From: an uncultured Clostridia bacterium
GTDB taxonomy: Bacteria > Bacillota > Clostridia > Lachnospirales > Lachnospiraceae
Reading direction: 5' to 3'
Length of the DNA: 64,000 nucleotides
NCBI GenBank assembly: GCA_937895705.1
Contig: CALBKM010000037.1
Span: 1 to 64,000, forward strand
Positions 52,431 to 60,780 of this stretch are shown in pieces. The notes under the pieces were generated by a model. The model was not told the origin of the DNA. It saw nothing but the letters and a program-made list of their open reading frames with translations, and did not search any database. Numbering within the stretch: the stretch's first letter is position 1; every line of letters starts with the position of its first letter. A program made the translations under genes and the position numbers.

Positions 52431-53078
52431 ATGGCGACGTCAAAAGGAAAGATGACTTTTGATGATGGAAGAGAGTACGAGGGTGAGTTTGAAAACGGAA
52501 AGTTCCATGGACAAGGTGTGTTACGTTTTGCGGATGGCGGCCGGTATGAGGGGCTGTTTGAAAATGGGGACTACAAAGAAGGGAAGTTTTTCTATAAATC
52601 CGGTGCCGTGTATGAGGGTGGTTTTAAGAATAATAAAAGAGAAGGAAAAGGAAAATTTGTTTACAGTAGCGGTTCTGTATATGAAGGAAACTTTGTAAAT
52701 GACGCTAGAGACGGCATAGGGAAGATAGTTTATAAATCCGGTGACGTATATGCCGGAGAGTGGCAAAATGATGAATGTAAGGGTTTTGGAGTCTATAAGT
52801 TTGCCGACGGTGGTATCTATCAAGGTCAGTTTGCTAATGGAAAATTAAACGGTATGGGCAAGATGACATATGCGGACGGGTCGGTTTATGAAGGGAATTG
52901 GAAGGATAATAAGAAGGTGCCGTATGACTATATGTGGCCGGACGGAAGCTATTATATGGGACCTATGATGGACGGGGTACCATCCGGAATCGGTACCCGC
53001 CATTATCCGGACGGTCGGGTTGTGAAAGGATTGTGGCAGAAAGGCTACTTCGTTTATGCGGAGAGGGACACGGATTAA
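52431..53078 (+). CDS. MORN-repeat protein
   Basis: The start at 52431 follows GAGGAGATACGAAG. The 215-residue protein is made of about nine MORN repeats of the form YEGEFxNGKxHGxGxxxxxDG (for example YEGEFENGKFHGQGVLRFADGGR and YQGQFANGKLNGMGKMTYADGS). It has no signal peptide. MORN repeats give an extended beta sheet that binds proteins or membranes. The AAA-like and VirD4-like ATPase genes follow at 52 bases in the same direction, so a shared role is likely, though unknown. Confidence 0.9.
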   Translation: MATSKGKMTFDDGREYEGEFENGKFHGQGVLRFADGGRYEGLFENGDYKEGKFFYKSGAVYEGGFKNNKREGKGKFVYSSGSVYEGNFVNDARDGIGKIVYKSGDVYAGEWQNDECKGFGVYKFADGGIYQGQFANGKLNGMGKMTYADGSVYEGNWKDNKKVPYDYMWPDGSYYMGPMMDGVPSGIGTRHYPDGRVVKGLWQKGYFVYAERDTD

Positions 53079-53130
53079 TCTTCGGATTGAATGAAGTTTA
53101 CAAGGGATGAGGACTTAAAGGAGGACACGA

Positions 53131-54006
53131 ATGAACGATTATTTAAAGGAGCTTCGGCAGTTGCCGGAACTCGGATCTTTGGATACGGTTCTTGAGAAAT
53201 GGGAGCTGTTGCGTATGCGTATGCAGGCAGGGTGTGTGAAGACAAGAAATTTACTTCCGGAGCTTTTCCTGCAAGGAACTCCGGGAGTCGGAAGAAGTCA
53301 TCTTCTGGCTCTTTTGTCGTCTTATTTGAGAGAATCGGAGCTGCTTGCTTTTCAAGGGGAGAGGGAATTCATCGAATTCCGGTTTGAGTATTGTTCCGAG
53401 GACGAATCCTTTAAGGAATTGAATCGTTTTGTAAACAAATTGTCGGATGCAGCGGGATATCGGAGTAGGTACAAAGGCGTTATTTGTATTGAATTGGATG
53501 AGTGGATAGAGCGTTTTAAGGAACGGTATTTTTCCGTGTTTACGGAGTATCTGGAGGAACATTGCGAGGATTGGCTGCTAATCTTTTCCGTAAACGGCGG
53601 AGAGGAAAAGAAAATCGAAGAGTTGTGTTCCTATCTTTCCATGTATTTCCGGTTGGATCCGGTGGTGTTGTCCGTGCCGACGAGTGAGGAGTACTTGGAC
53701 TATCTCGGTGTTTTTTTGGAAGAACAGTCTTTTGCGTTGTCTGAGGAAGCGAAGCAGGTTCTTAGGCGGAGTGTAGAGGTGTTAAAGACAAGTCCGTTAT
53801 TTGATGGTTACAAGAGCATTAATCGTCTGGGAATGGATATTGCATACGAAAAGTATACCGGTGAGGTGTTTTGGAGCAGCGTGATTAACGAAGCCGATGT
53901 GGAGATGTTTTCACCGGGCAGCAGGTATATTCAGGGAATGTTGAAAAACTACAGTAAAAAGCAACCGATGGGTTTTGTGTACGGAGGGGATACAGATGAT
54001 AAGTAA
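53131..54006 (+). CDS. AAA-like ATPase with a degenerate Walker A (Lys to Arg)
   Basis: The start at 53131 follows AAGGAGG. The 291-residue protein has an LFLQGTPGVGRSHLLALLSSYL segment (residues 46-67) in the position of Walker A, with Arg55 where Lys is normal, and VICIELDEW as a Walker B-like strand. The C-terminal half is a helical lid-type region. ATP hydrolysis may be lost or slow, suggesting a regulatory or DNA-loader-like role. It overlaps the next gene by 11 bases, so it is translationally coupled to the VirD4-like ATPase. Confidence 0.72.
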   Translation: MNDYLKELRQLPELGSLDTVLEKWELLRMRMQAGCVKTRNLLPELFLQGTPGVGRSHLLALLSSYLRESELLAFQGEREFIEFRFEYCSEDESFKELNRFVNKLSDAAGYRSRYKGVICIELDEWIERFKERYFSVFTEYLEEHCEDWLLIFSVNGGEEKKIEELCSYLSMYFRLDPVVLSVPTSEEYLDYLGVFLEEQSFALSEEAKQVLRRSVEVLKTSPLFDGYKSINRLGMDIAYEKYTGEVFWSSVINEADVEMFSPGSRYIQGMLKNYSKKQPMGFVYGGDTDDK

Positions 54007-55504
54007 TGAATCCTATAAGTATGACAAATACATAGAAGACGGACACGGGGCCCGCTGGGCCTCTGCAGAAGAGATTAAGCGGGATGCGTTGGGCATCGAT
54101 TTACAGGAAAAGAGTTACAAGGCGGCCGGAATTCCCGTAATCAGCGACGGAAAGACGGCCTATGTGGATTCTGAGGACAGTCATGCCATTGTTTGGGGCT
54201 CTACCGGCTCGAAGAAGACACGCTTGTTTGTGTTGCCTATGACGAATATGTGTATCCGTGCAGGGGAGTCCTTTGTTGTGATGGACCCGAAGGGTGAGAT
54301 TTATAAAAACAGCGTAAATAACGCAAAGGAAAACGGCTATAAGGTGATTGTTCTGAATTTGCGCGATTTGGGGTGCGGTGACCGGTGGAATCCGTTAGGG
54401 ATACCGTGTAAGCTGTATCGAGAGGGGAGGACGGACGAGGCAACCAATATGGCCAACGATTTTGTGGACATCTTGATGGGGGACCGTAAGAACGAGAAGG
54501 ATGTGTTCTGGCCGCAGATGGCGTCCAATTATCTTTTGGCACATATGTTGCTTTTGTTTTCCAAGGGCGACGAGAATGTGGTGAATATGAAGAGTGTAGC
54601 CCGGTTGTGTACGGCGGATGCCGAAAAGGGTCTAAAAGAATTGTTGCAGTATATGAACAAGAGTTCCATGGAGTACACGGCCTATAATGTGGTGTTGAAC
54701 ACGGCGGAACGGACCAGGTCCAGTATTACTTCTTACGCATATTCTGCGGTTTCCATGTTCAGTTCCCAGCAACAGCTGGCGGCTACGCTGGCGACGACCT
54801 CTTTCTCCATGGAAGCGATTGCAAAGGAAAAAACAGCGGTATATCTTGTGGTTCCGGATGAGAAGGAGACATATCACTTTTTGGCGTCCCTATTTGTAAA
54901 ACAGTTGTATACCACCATGATCGGAGTGGCGCAAAAGGAAGAAAACGGACGGATTCCGGTAAGAATGAATTTTATTCTGGATGAGTTTTGTAACATGCCG
55001 ACGATTCCGGATATGGTGTCCATGATAACGGCCGCAAGGTCGAGAAATATGAGATTTTACTTGTTTGTACAGGGATTGCATCAGTTGAAGGGAAAGTACG
55101 AGGAGTGTGCGGAGACCATTAAGGGTAATTGCGACGACTGGTTTTTCCTTAACTCCCGCGAATATGAACTGTTGGACGAAATCAGCAAGCTGTGCGGAAC
55201 AAGAAAGAAGAACGGCAGCGAGGAACCGCTTATTTCCACTTCCGAACTGCAGCATCTGAGCAAGGAAAAGGGTGAATGTGTGGTTTTCTATCACAGAAAT
55301 TATCCATTTGTAGCGCAATTGGCGGATATCTCCGAATATGAAATGTTTGCAAATCCGTGCAAGGGAAGCCGATGCGGGGAACCGTTTGAGGCAGCCTGCG
55401 ATGTGGTGGATATGAACCGGCTTGCAAAGGCGTTCGGAGTAAAGACCGCAGAGGAAAAACGAAGAGAGCAGATAGAAAAGATTAGACAGTTGACAGAGAG
55501 ATAA
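53996..55504 (+). CDS. VirD4/TraG-type coupling ATPase without membrane anchor or conjugation genes
   Basis: The start at 53996 (MISNESYKYDKY) is preferred as GGAGGGG lies upstream. The 502-residue protein has the T4CP fold: Walker A WGSTGSKKTR (Gly68-Thr75, with Lys73 replacing the usual Gly), FVVMDPKGEIYKN, Walker B MNFILDEFCNMP, and RSRNMRFYLFVQGLHQL. The N-terminal transmembrane pair of normal VirD4/TraG proteins is missing, and no relaxase or type IV secretion gene is nearby. Coupling proteins move DNA or protein through secretion channels; this one may be a relict of an integrative element or work in a different process with the AAA-like and MORN partners. Confidence 0.85.
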   Translation: MISNESYKYDKYIEDGHGARWASAEEIKRDALGIDLQEKSYKAAGIPVISDGKTAYVDSEDSHAIVWGSTGSKKTRLFVLPMTNMCIRAGESFVVMDPKGEIYKNSVNNAKENGYKVIVLNLRDLGCGDRWNPLGIPCKLYREGRTDEATNMANDFVDILMGDRKNEKDVFWPQMASNYLLAHMLLLFSKGDENVVNMKSVARLCTADAEKGLKELLQYMNKSSMEYTAYNVVLNTAERTRSSITSYAYSAVSMFSSQQQLAATLATTSFSMEAIAKEKTAVYLVVPDEKETYHFLASLFVKQLYTTMIGVAQKEENGRIPVRMNFILDEFCNMPTIPDMVSMITAARSRNMRFYLFVQGLHQLKGKYEECAETIKGNCDDWFFLNSREYELLDEISKLCGTRKKNGSEEPLISTSELQHLSKEKGECVVFYHRNYPFVAQLADISEYEMFANPCKGSRCGEPFEAACDVVDMNRLAKAFGVKTAEEKRREQIEKIRQLTER

Positions 55505-55641
55505 GAGTTTTTACATAAACAGAAGCTGATGGCACTCTCGGGTGGAAATCCGGGGGTGTTTTTTGGTATAATAGGAAATGAGCGGGATGTAGAGACAAAG
55601 GCGAAGCAGGAATAGAAAGTGATAGAAAAGGCGGTGTGACT

Positions 55642-56670
55642 ATGCCCAAAGCAAACAACTATTATTACGATCAACTGAATAAAGAGCAGCAGAGAGTGTA
55701 CTATGCCATGAAGGAAGGACTTCTGAATCTCCGGGATTCTTTTCCGGTGCCCATGCTTTCCCGGAAAGAGTTGTCGGATATTTACTTCATGATTCGTATG
55801 GACTGTCCGGAGATTTTTTACTCCGTAACTTTTACATATAAGTTTTATCCGGATTCCACGGCGGTGGAACTGGTGCCGCAGTATCTTTTTACGAAGGATA
55901 AAATTAAGGAACATCGTCAGGCCATGGAGGCACGGGTGAAAAAGCTGGCCCGTCAGGCAGCGGAGTTGGATGAGAAGGGAAAGGAGCTTTTTATCCATGA
56001 TTTTATTGTGAAGAATGTGAAGTATGATAAGTTAAAGAAGGAGTATTCCCACGAAATTATTGGGGCGCTGGGGAACGGAGTGGCGGTTTGCGAAGGAATG
56101 GCAAAGGCGGTAAAAATTCTTTGTGACGAGCTGAATATCTGGTGTATTATTGCTTTGTCCGAAGCAAACCCGGACAAGGGAATCAAGTATAGGCATGCCT
56201 GGAATGTGATTCGAATCGGCGGGAAGTATTATCATCTGGATGCAACCTTTGATAACACGCTATCCAAAGACGATACGGTGCGGTACGACTATGTGAATTT
56301 GTCGGACAAGCAGATATTCCGGGACCATGAGCCGGTCATTTGGAAGGTGCCGGCCTGCAATGATAACGACGGGTTCTATTATAAGGAGAAGAAGCTTTCC
56401 TGGACCACCGCGGAGGAGGTGCAAAACCGGACAAAGCAGGCGGTAAAGAAGGGAAAAGTGCTTTTGTTTCATTGGCGGGGAGGGTATCTGACGAAGGAAA
56501 TTCTTAAGGAGCTTTTGGACGTTTTTGATAAAGAAGCTCAGGCGAAAGGGAAGCGGGCATGCGTCTCCGTCAATTGGCCTCAGGCGGTACTGCGGGTGCG
56601 GTTTGAGGAGGGCGTCGGAAAAGAAATGATTGAGATGGAAGAGGCCAACGAAGGGGAGAAGTATACGTAA
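55642..56670 (+). CDS. Transglutaminase-like cysteine protease-fold protein
   Basis: The start at 55642 (MPKANNYYYDQL) fits AAGGCGG. The 342-residue cytoplasmic protein has a helical N-terminal part and a transglutaminase-like core with GNGVAVCEGMAKA (Cys), YRHAWNVIRI (His) and YYHLDATFD (Asp), so the catalytic triad is complete. It has no signal peptide, unlike secreted relatives. Members act as proteases, peptide:N-glycanases or cross-linkers; the substrate is unknown. It stands alone with its own upstream gap and a strong terminator. Confidence 0.85.
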   Translation: MPKANNYYYDQLNKEQQRVYYAMKEGLLNLRDSFPVPMLSRKELSDIYFMIRMDCPEIFYSVTFTYKFYPDSTAVELVPQYLFTKDKIKEHRQAMEARVKKLARQAAELDEKGKELFIHDFIVKNVKYDKLKKEYSHEIIGALGNGVAVCEGMAKAVKILCDELNIWCIIALSEANPDKGIKYRHAWNVIRIGGKYYHLDATFDNTLSKDDTVRYDYVNLSDKQIFRDHEPVIWKVPACNDNDGFYYKEKKLSWTTAEEVQNRTKQAVKKGKVLLFHWRGGYLTKEILKELLDVFDKEAQAKGKRACVSVNWPQAVLRVRFEEGVGKEMIEMEEANEGEKYT

Positions 56671-56710
56671 CCCGCCGTCGTGTCGCCGGACTTTGACCTC
56701 CGGCATAAGA

Positions 56711-56748
56711 AAGGTCTTCTATGAGTTTGTGTTATCATAGAAGACCTT
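56711..56748. terminator. Bidirectional terminator between convergent genes
   Basis: AAGGTCTTCTATGA (56711-56724) and TCATAGAAGACCTT (56735-56748) form a perfect 14-bp stem, between the transglutaminase-like gene and the minus-strand GH8 gene. Confidence 0.85.
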
Positions 56749-56787
56749 ATTTGTTTACGAAAAAGTTTTAGGTATGCTATCGGCGAA

Positions 56788-57921
56788 TTACCAAATTCTA
56801 TAATTTCCGCTCAGTGCCAAAAAGGCAAACATGTATAAGCAATTGTCGTAATAACGCCACTGGCCGGTGTTCATCGGCATATTCCAGAACCGCTCCACCC
56901 ATTCTTTGCTATATTCGGTCTCGCCGGCCAGCACGGACTGCGCTACCGTTGCCGGTATGCCTAAGTTCTCGATCGGTTCTTCCTCCGCCTTTGTACCGTC
57001 AATCTCCCACTTATAGTAATAGCCTTTACGAGCATATTCCGCAAGATATCTTTGGATATTCTTGGCAGCGGCGCACTGGCCGATATCCTTGCCGAACCAT
57101 TCATAATCCAGACCGATATTGGCTACGGTACGATAAGCATCACTAAAGAACCAGTCATGTCTTGTAGGCATCCAATCAAACTTTCTGCGCATCGGAGAAC
57201 CGTCAAATTCCGCATATTCAGCACTGAAGCCCGTCACCGGATGACAAGCGTTTAACAGGTGCTCGCGGCTGATATCTGCGGCTTTTTTCCAAAACGCGCG
57301 GTCTTCTTCGTCTGCCCAAAGAGCAAACAGCTCATAGAAATGAGGCAAATGATAGGAAGGGTCCGTAAAGTCCATGCCCGGTACAAACATAATCTGGTAA
57401 TTTTCCAGATTCCACATCGGAAGCTCTCCCGGACCGCCCTGGCCGTTATGTAAGCAAGCCCGCAAGATTTCCCTGGCCTGCTCGGAATAGTTATAGATTC
57501 CTTCGCCGTCTCCCCAACGGTGAGAGGCAAAGAACAATGCCATTGCAAAAAATTCTTCTCCGTCGGATGCCGGACCGTCATCGTTCTTGGTTCCGTCGGT
57601 ACCGCAACTCCAGGAAAAGAAGCCGCCGTTTCGTCCTGATTCCATATACATATAGGTTTTGGCCCATTTCCAAATTCGATCGAACTCTTCCTTCATATCC
57701 AGCTGAACACAGAACATCATTCCGTAAGACATACCCTCGGTACGTACATCGTTACTTCCTACGTCCATAATGTATCCCATATCTTCTCCTACGGGATAAT
57801 ACACTTGCTTGTCTTCTCCGCCATAAAAGAAAAACTGTTTGATTTCCTCTAAGCGTTTTGCTACGTCAGCTTCGTCAATTCCCATTTCTGCAAATACATT
57901 ACGATATGTTTTTTTCTCCAT
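56788..57921 (-). CDS. Reducing-end xylose-releasing exo-oligoxylanase, GH8
   Basis: The start at 57921 follows AAGGAGG. The 377-residue protein is a complete GH8 (alpha/alpha)6 barrel with TEGMSYGMM (acid Glu62), DGPASDGEEFFAMAL (Asp120) and FFSDAYR (base-side Asp261), which are the Rex-type residues. There is no signal peptide, so it acts on imported xylo-oligosaccharides, releasing xylose from the reducing end. It supports a life on xylan. A palindromic element 90-150 bases upstream may take part in control. Confidence 0.92.
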   Translation of the reverse strand: MEKKTYRNVFAEMGIDEADVAKRLEEIKQFFFYGGEDKQVYYPVGEDMGYIMDVGSNDVRTEGMSYGMMFCVQLDMKEEFDRIWKWAKTYMYMESGRNGGFFSWSCGTDGTKNDDGPASDGEEFFAMALFFASHRWGDGEGIYNYSEQAREILRACLHNGQGGPGELPMWNLENYQIMFVPGMDFTDPSYHLPHFYELFALWADEEDRAFWKKAADISREHLLNACHPVTGFSAEYAEFDGSPMRRKFDWMPTRHDWFFSDAYRTVANIGLDYEWFGKDIGQCAAAKNIQRYLAEYARKGYYYKWEIDGTKAEEEPIENLGIPATVAQSVLAGETEYSKEWVERFWNMPMNTGQWRYYDNCLYMFAFLALSGNYRIW

Positions 57922-58012
57922 GGCAACCTCCTTGTGTATATGATATGTAATATTCTTATCACATAGGGTAAACCTTGAAAAAACTTCGTTTTTCCTCGGT
58001 CGCTTCGCTTCG

Positions 58013-58071
58013 GAAATACCTGAAACAATCCCTGTTCAAACGAGTTTGGCAGTGATTCTTTCAGGTATTTC
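58013..58071. repeat. Inverted repeat upstream of the GH8 gene
   Basis: GAAATACCTGAAA (58013-58025) and TTTCAGGTATTTC (58059-58071) are perfect 13-base arms, each next to a CGCTTCG motif. The 337-base gap (57922-58258) holds no ORF. It may be a structured RNA leader, an operator or a small palindromic repeat. Confidence 0.6.
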
Positions 58072-58208
58072 GCTTCGCCCTTTGCGTATATTATATCATG
58101 TTTGGGAGATATATGGAAGCAAAAAAATATACATAGTAAACGTTAATGTTTGAACAAATGAGTGTTATGTTTAATCTGTTTTTAATCTTTTTCTAATTGT
58201 TCTTTTCT

Positions 58209-58238
58209 TGAAAGGTACTTTATGGGTATGGTAAGATA
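58209..58238 (+). promoter_or_regulatory. Promoter of the flavodoxin-like gene pair
   Basis: TTGAAA (58209-58214) and TAAGAT (58233-58238) are 18 bases apart, 40 bases before the first gene. Confidence 0.55.
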
Positions 58239-58278
58239 AGCGGGAGATTTCATTCGGATGAAAAAAGGAGATTGGAAT

Positions 58279-58788
58279 ATGAGTGTGCTTGTGTTAAATA
58301 CATTATCCGAGTATAATGATGAAGTTTTGGATTTGCAAAATCAGATATGTGCGAGGTCGGGGGACAGTGAGGTGGTTTATACAAAGGATATGAAAATATC
58401 CCATTGTATCGGTTGCAATTATTGTTGGTTGAAGACACCGGGAATCTGTACCATTAAGGATGATTACGAGAGTGTTTTTAAGAAGATTTTGCAGCATGAG
58501 AAGATTGTTTTCATTACAGACACAAAGTTTGGATTTGTATCGTATCAGACGAAAAATCTGCTGGATCGGATTTTGCCGTTGGCAACCATGTATTTGCAGT
58601 TTGTTGACGGTCAGATGCGGCATGTCCCGCGTTATGATATTCGTCCGCAGATGGGAATTATTTATATGGGGAATGCAGAACATGCCTATCTTGAAAAATG
58701 GATGGAGAGAACGACACTGAATTTTGAAAGTACTTCTCTCGGCGTTTTTTCGTTAGAAGAAGGAAGGGGGATTCTTTCATGCATTTAG
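58279..58788 (+). CDS. Flavodoxin-like fold NAD(P)H-dependent FMN reductase / iron-sulfur flavoprotein-like
   Basis: The start at 58279 (MSVLVLNTLSEYND) follows AAGGAG. The 169-residue protein has the flavodoxin-like start and CIGCNYCWLKTPGICTIKDDYESVF, a Cys cluster typical of flavoproteins of the FMN-reductase family, of which some bind a 4Fe-4S centre. It likely moves electrons or reduces quinones or nitro compounds. It overlaps the next flavodoxin-like gene by 10 bases, so the two are probably partners. Confidence 0.8.
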   Translation: MSVLVLNTLSEYNDEVLDLQNQICARSGDSEVVYTKDMKISHCIGCNYCWLKTPGICTIKDDYESVFKKILQHEKIVFITDTKFGFVSYQTKNLLDRILPLATMYLQFVDGQMRHVPRYDIRPQMGIIYMGNAEHAYLEKWMERTTLNFESTSLGVFSLEEGRGILSCI

Positions 58789-59438
58789 TAATCATTAACG
58801 CAAGCCCTCGTGTGGAGTCGAAGAGTAATACAGCACGGATTGTCCGCACCTTTATCCGTGGATTTGAGGAGACCGGAAACACAACGGAAGTTTGGCATTT
58901 GTCGGATAAAAAGCAATGGACAGGAGCGAAGGAAGCATATGAGAAAAACAGCAATATCCTATTTGCGATTCCTTTGTATGTAGAGAATGTGCCGGGAATT
59001 ATGTTGGAGTTTTTAGAGACTTTGCAACCGAAAAAGGAGATCGGTACAAAAATGTCCTTTATCTTGCAGGGAGGATTTGCCGAAGCCAGTCAGCTTCGGT
59101 GCGGAGAAGCATATTTAGAACTGTTACCGTCCTATTTTAATTGCGAATACAATGGGACGCTGATTAAAGGGGATAATTTTGCCCCTGCCTGGGTACCGGA
59201 AGATATGGCAGAAAAGATGGTAGCCCATTATGAAAAGATGGGAAGGTCTTTTGCGGAGAAAGGTACTTTTTCCAAAGAAGAAGTAAATGAATTCGCCGGC
59301 CCGGAGTACTTTCCGGAAAAAGAGATCCGGAAATATAATCGAATCGGAAAGAGGATACAGAAAGTAGTATTTCGCTATATGGCGAAGAAGAACGGTTGTA
59401 AGAGACCGCTGGATGATAAGCCGTATCAGGTAGAATAG
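58779..59438 (+). CDS. Flavodoxin-like fold NAD(P)H-dependent oxidoreductase
   Basis: The 219-residue protein starts MHLVIINASPRVESKSNTARIVRTFIRGFEE, the FMN phosphate loop (SPRxxSxT), then LFAIPLYVENVPGIMLEFLE. It has the FMN reductase-like fold with a longer C-terminus rich in Lys/Arg. GGAAGGGGG in the end of the previous gene acts as its binding site. It may reduce flavin or quinone, or work with the Cys-cluster protein upstream. The physiological substrate is unknown. Confidence 0.8.
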   Translation: MHLVIINASPRVESKSNTARIVRTFIRGFEETGNTTEVWHLSDKKQWTGAKEAYEKNSNILFAIPLYVENVPGIMLEFLETLQPKKEIGTKMSFILQGGFAEASQLRCGEAYLELLPSYFNCEYNGTLIKGDNFAPAWVPEDMAEKMVAHYEKMGRSFAEKGTFSKEEVNEFAGPEYFPEKEIRKYNRIGKRIQKVVFRYMAKKNGCKRPLDDKPYQVE

Positions 59439-59497
59439 ATTCATATTTCCCCTCTCCCCCTCATACACTGTAAAAAAGCCTGCATGAGGGTACGAGA

Positions 59498-59650
59498 TTG
59501 GAAGGATGTATTGAAGAACGGGTTGTAGAAATCGCAAGGTACATAGTGGAGCACAAGGCGACGGTTCGTGAGACGGCGAAGGCCTTTGGGATAAGCAAGA
59601 GTACGGTACATGCGGAGGTAACAATAGGGAACGGTTTGTGTGGATGGTGA
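59498..59650 (+). pseudogene. spoIIID: Truncated spoIIID-like sporulation regulator remnant
   Basis: The plus-strand frame reads IEERVVEIARYIVEHKATVRETAKAFGISKSTVH, which matches the helix-turn-helix of SpoIIID almost residue for residue, then leaves the family with AEVTIGNGLCGW-stop; the C-terminal half (KDVTERLPxINP onward) is missing. A TTG at 59498 could be a start but no good ribosome binding site is seen. SpoIIID controls mother-cell genes in sporulation. This is probably a broken extra copy, since it lies among unrelated genes. Confidence 0.8.
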
Positions 59651-59689
59651 GGTAGGGGAACGAAGGATAGGGTCCATCAAAAGGTATAA

Positions 59690-60265
59690 TCAATATTGGT
59701 CGTAATGTTCCATGCTTCTCAGCGCCAATCCGATAATGGAGGTAAGGTATTGTACAACCTTTTCCCGGTCTTGTTTATTTCGCTCCTTTGCCCAGTCAAT
59801 CAGCATTCCGGAAAGTGCCTCGGTGTAAAACTTTGCCACATATATCTTAAAAGCAGGATCGATAGTTTTATTGAGATTTGCTTCGGCGGCATCAATGACT
59901 GATGTGACAACGCCGACAAAATCGGCATAGAAAAATCGTTTCATTTCTTCTCTTCCGATGGAATCGTAGGCGCAACTTATGATGTAGTCGTTTTCGTCCA
60001 CGTATTGCATTACAAAACGAATGGCCTCTTCATAGTCAATAAGTAAATCAAAGTGTTTTACTACTTCAATCGCTTCTTCCTCTAGCATCCATTTTAACAG
60101 TGCAAAAATGTCATCAAAGTGGTAATAAAAGGTTTTCCGGTTCATATTGCAATCATTTATAATCTCACTTACGGTAATTTTTGAAAAGGGCTTTGTTTTC
60201 ATCGCTTTTTTTAAGGATTCCGTAAGTGCTTTTTTTGTATTGTAGGTTGTTATTTCGTGTCTCAT
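59690..60265 (-). CDS. TetR family transcriptional regulator
   Basis: The 191-residue protein has an N-terminal TetR DNA-binding domain (TKKALTESLKKAMKTKPFSKITVSEIINDCNMNRKTFYYHFDDIFALLKWML), where the HTH ends in the typical TFYYHF, and a C-terminal ligand-binding domain of the TetR_C_8 kind. The start at 60265 follows GGGAGGTGACG. It is divergent from an MMPL transporter operon with TTTGACCG repeats between them, and so is likely its ligand-responsive repressor. Confidence 0.9.
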   Translation of the reverse strand: MRHEITTYNTKKALTESLKKAMKTKPFSKITVSEIINDCNMNRKTFYYHFDDIFALLKWMLEEEAIEVVKHFDLLIDYEEAIRFVMQYVDENDYIISCAYDSIGREEMKRFFYADFVGVVTSVIDAAEANLNKTIDPAFKIYVAKFYTEALSGMLIDWAKERNKQDREKVVQYLTSIIGLALRSMEHYDQY

Positions 60266-60351
60266 AGCGTCACCTCCCGTATAGTTTATTATATATTAGA
60301 TTATTCAATCATTCAACGGACAAAGAGCAATAAGTGTGTAATAAATCCGGG

Positions 60352-60412
60352 TTTGACCGTCAAATGAGACCGGTTTGACCGATAATTACACAGACTGACG
60401 AACTTTGACCGT
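60352..60412. promoter_or_regulatory. Probable TetR operator: three TTTGACCG repeats
   Basis: TTTGACCGTCAAA (60352-60364, near-perfect palindrome), TTTGACCG (60374-60381) and TTTGACCGT (60404-60412) cluster in the divergent tetR-MMPL intergenic region. This is the natural place for the regulator's binding sites. Confidence 0.65.
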
Positions 60413-60468
60413 AGGATTTGTTGCAAAAGTGCCTTATACTGAAGCAAACAATAAACGGAGGTGGCAAT

Positions 60469-60780
60469 ATGAAGAACTATGATATTTTGATGAATACGCC
60501 GTTGGGAAAGAAGAAAGGCGAGTTAAAGGCGAAAATCGAAAACGGGAAATTGACCGGCTTTCTTTCTCTTTTCGGTAACACTGAGCCGATTGAAGGGACT
60601 GTGGATGAAAAAGGAAATTGTTCGCTAAAGGGAAGATTTATGACGCTTATGAAGTCTGTGGATTTTACGGCTGACGGAACTATTGATTTAGAAGCCTTGC
60701 GGTTGGCTGTTAAAGGAGACTGTGGGTATTACGAGATTATGGGACAACTCCGTAGGCAGGGAGGGAGTGACAGGCGATGA
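60469..60780 (+). CDS. Small uncharacterised protein of the MMPL operon
   Basis: The start at 60469 follows GGAGG. The 103-residue protein (MKNYDILMNTPLGKKKGELKAKIENGKLTGFLSLFGNTEPIEGTVDEKGNCSLKGRF) appears as a small beta barrel-like domain with a repeating G-x-L/F-x-G pattern and no signal peptide. It is found ahead of MMPL transporters in Firmicutes as far as I recall, but I cannot name the family. It overlaps the transporter gene by 4 bases, suggesting a linked function. Confidence 0.75.
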   Translation: MKNYDILMNTPLGKKKGELKAKIENGKLTGFLSLFGNTEPIEGTVDEKGNCSLKGRFMTLMKSVDFTADGTIDLEALRLAVKGDCGYYEIMGQLRRQGGSDRR

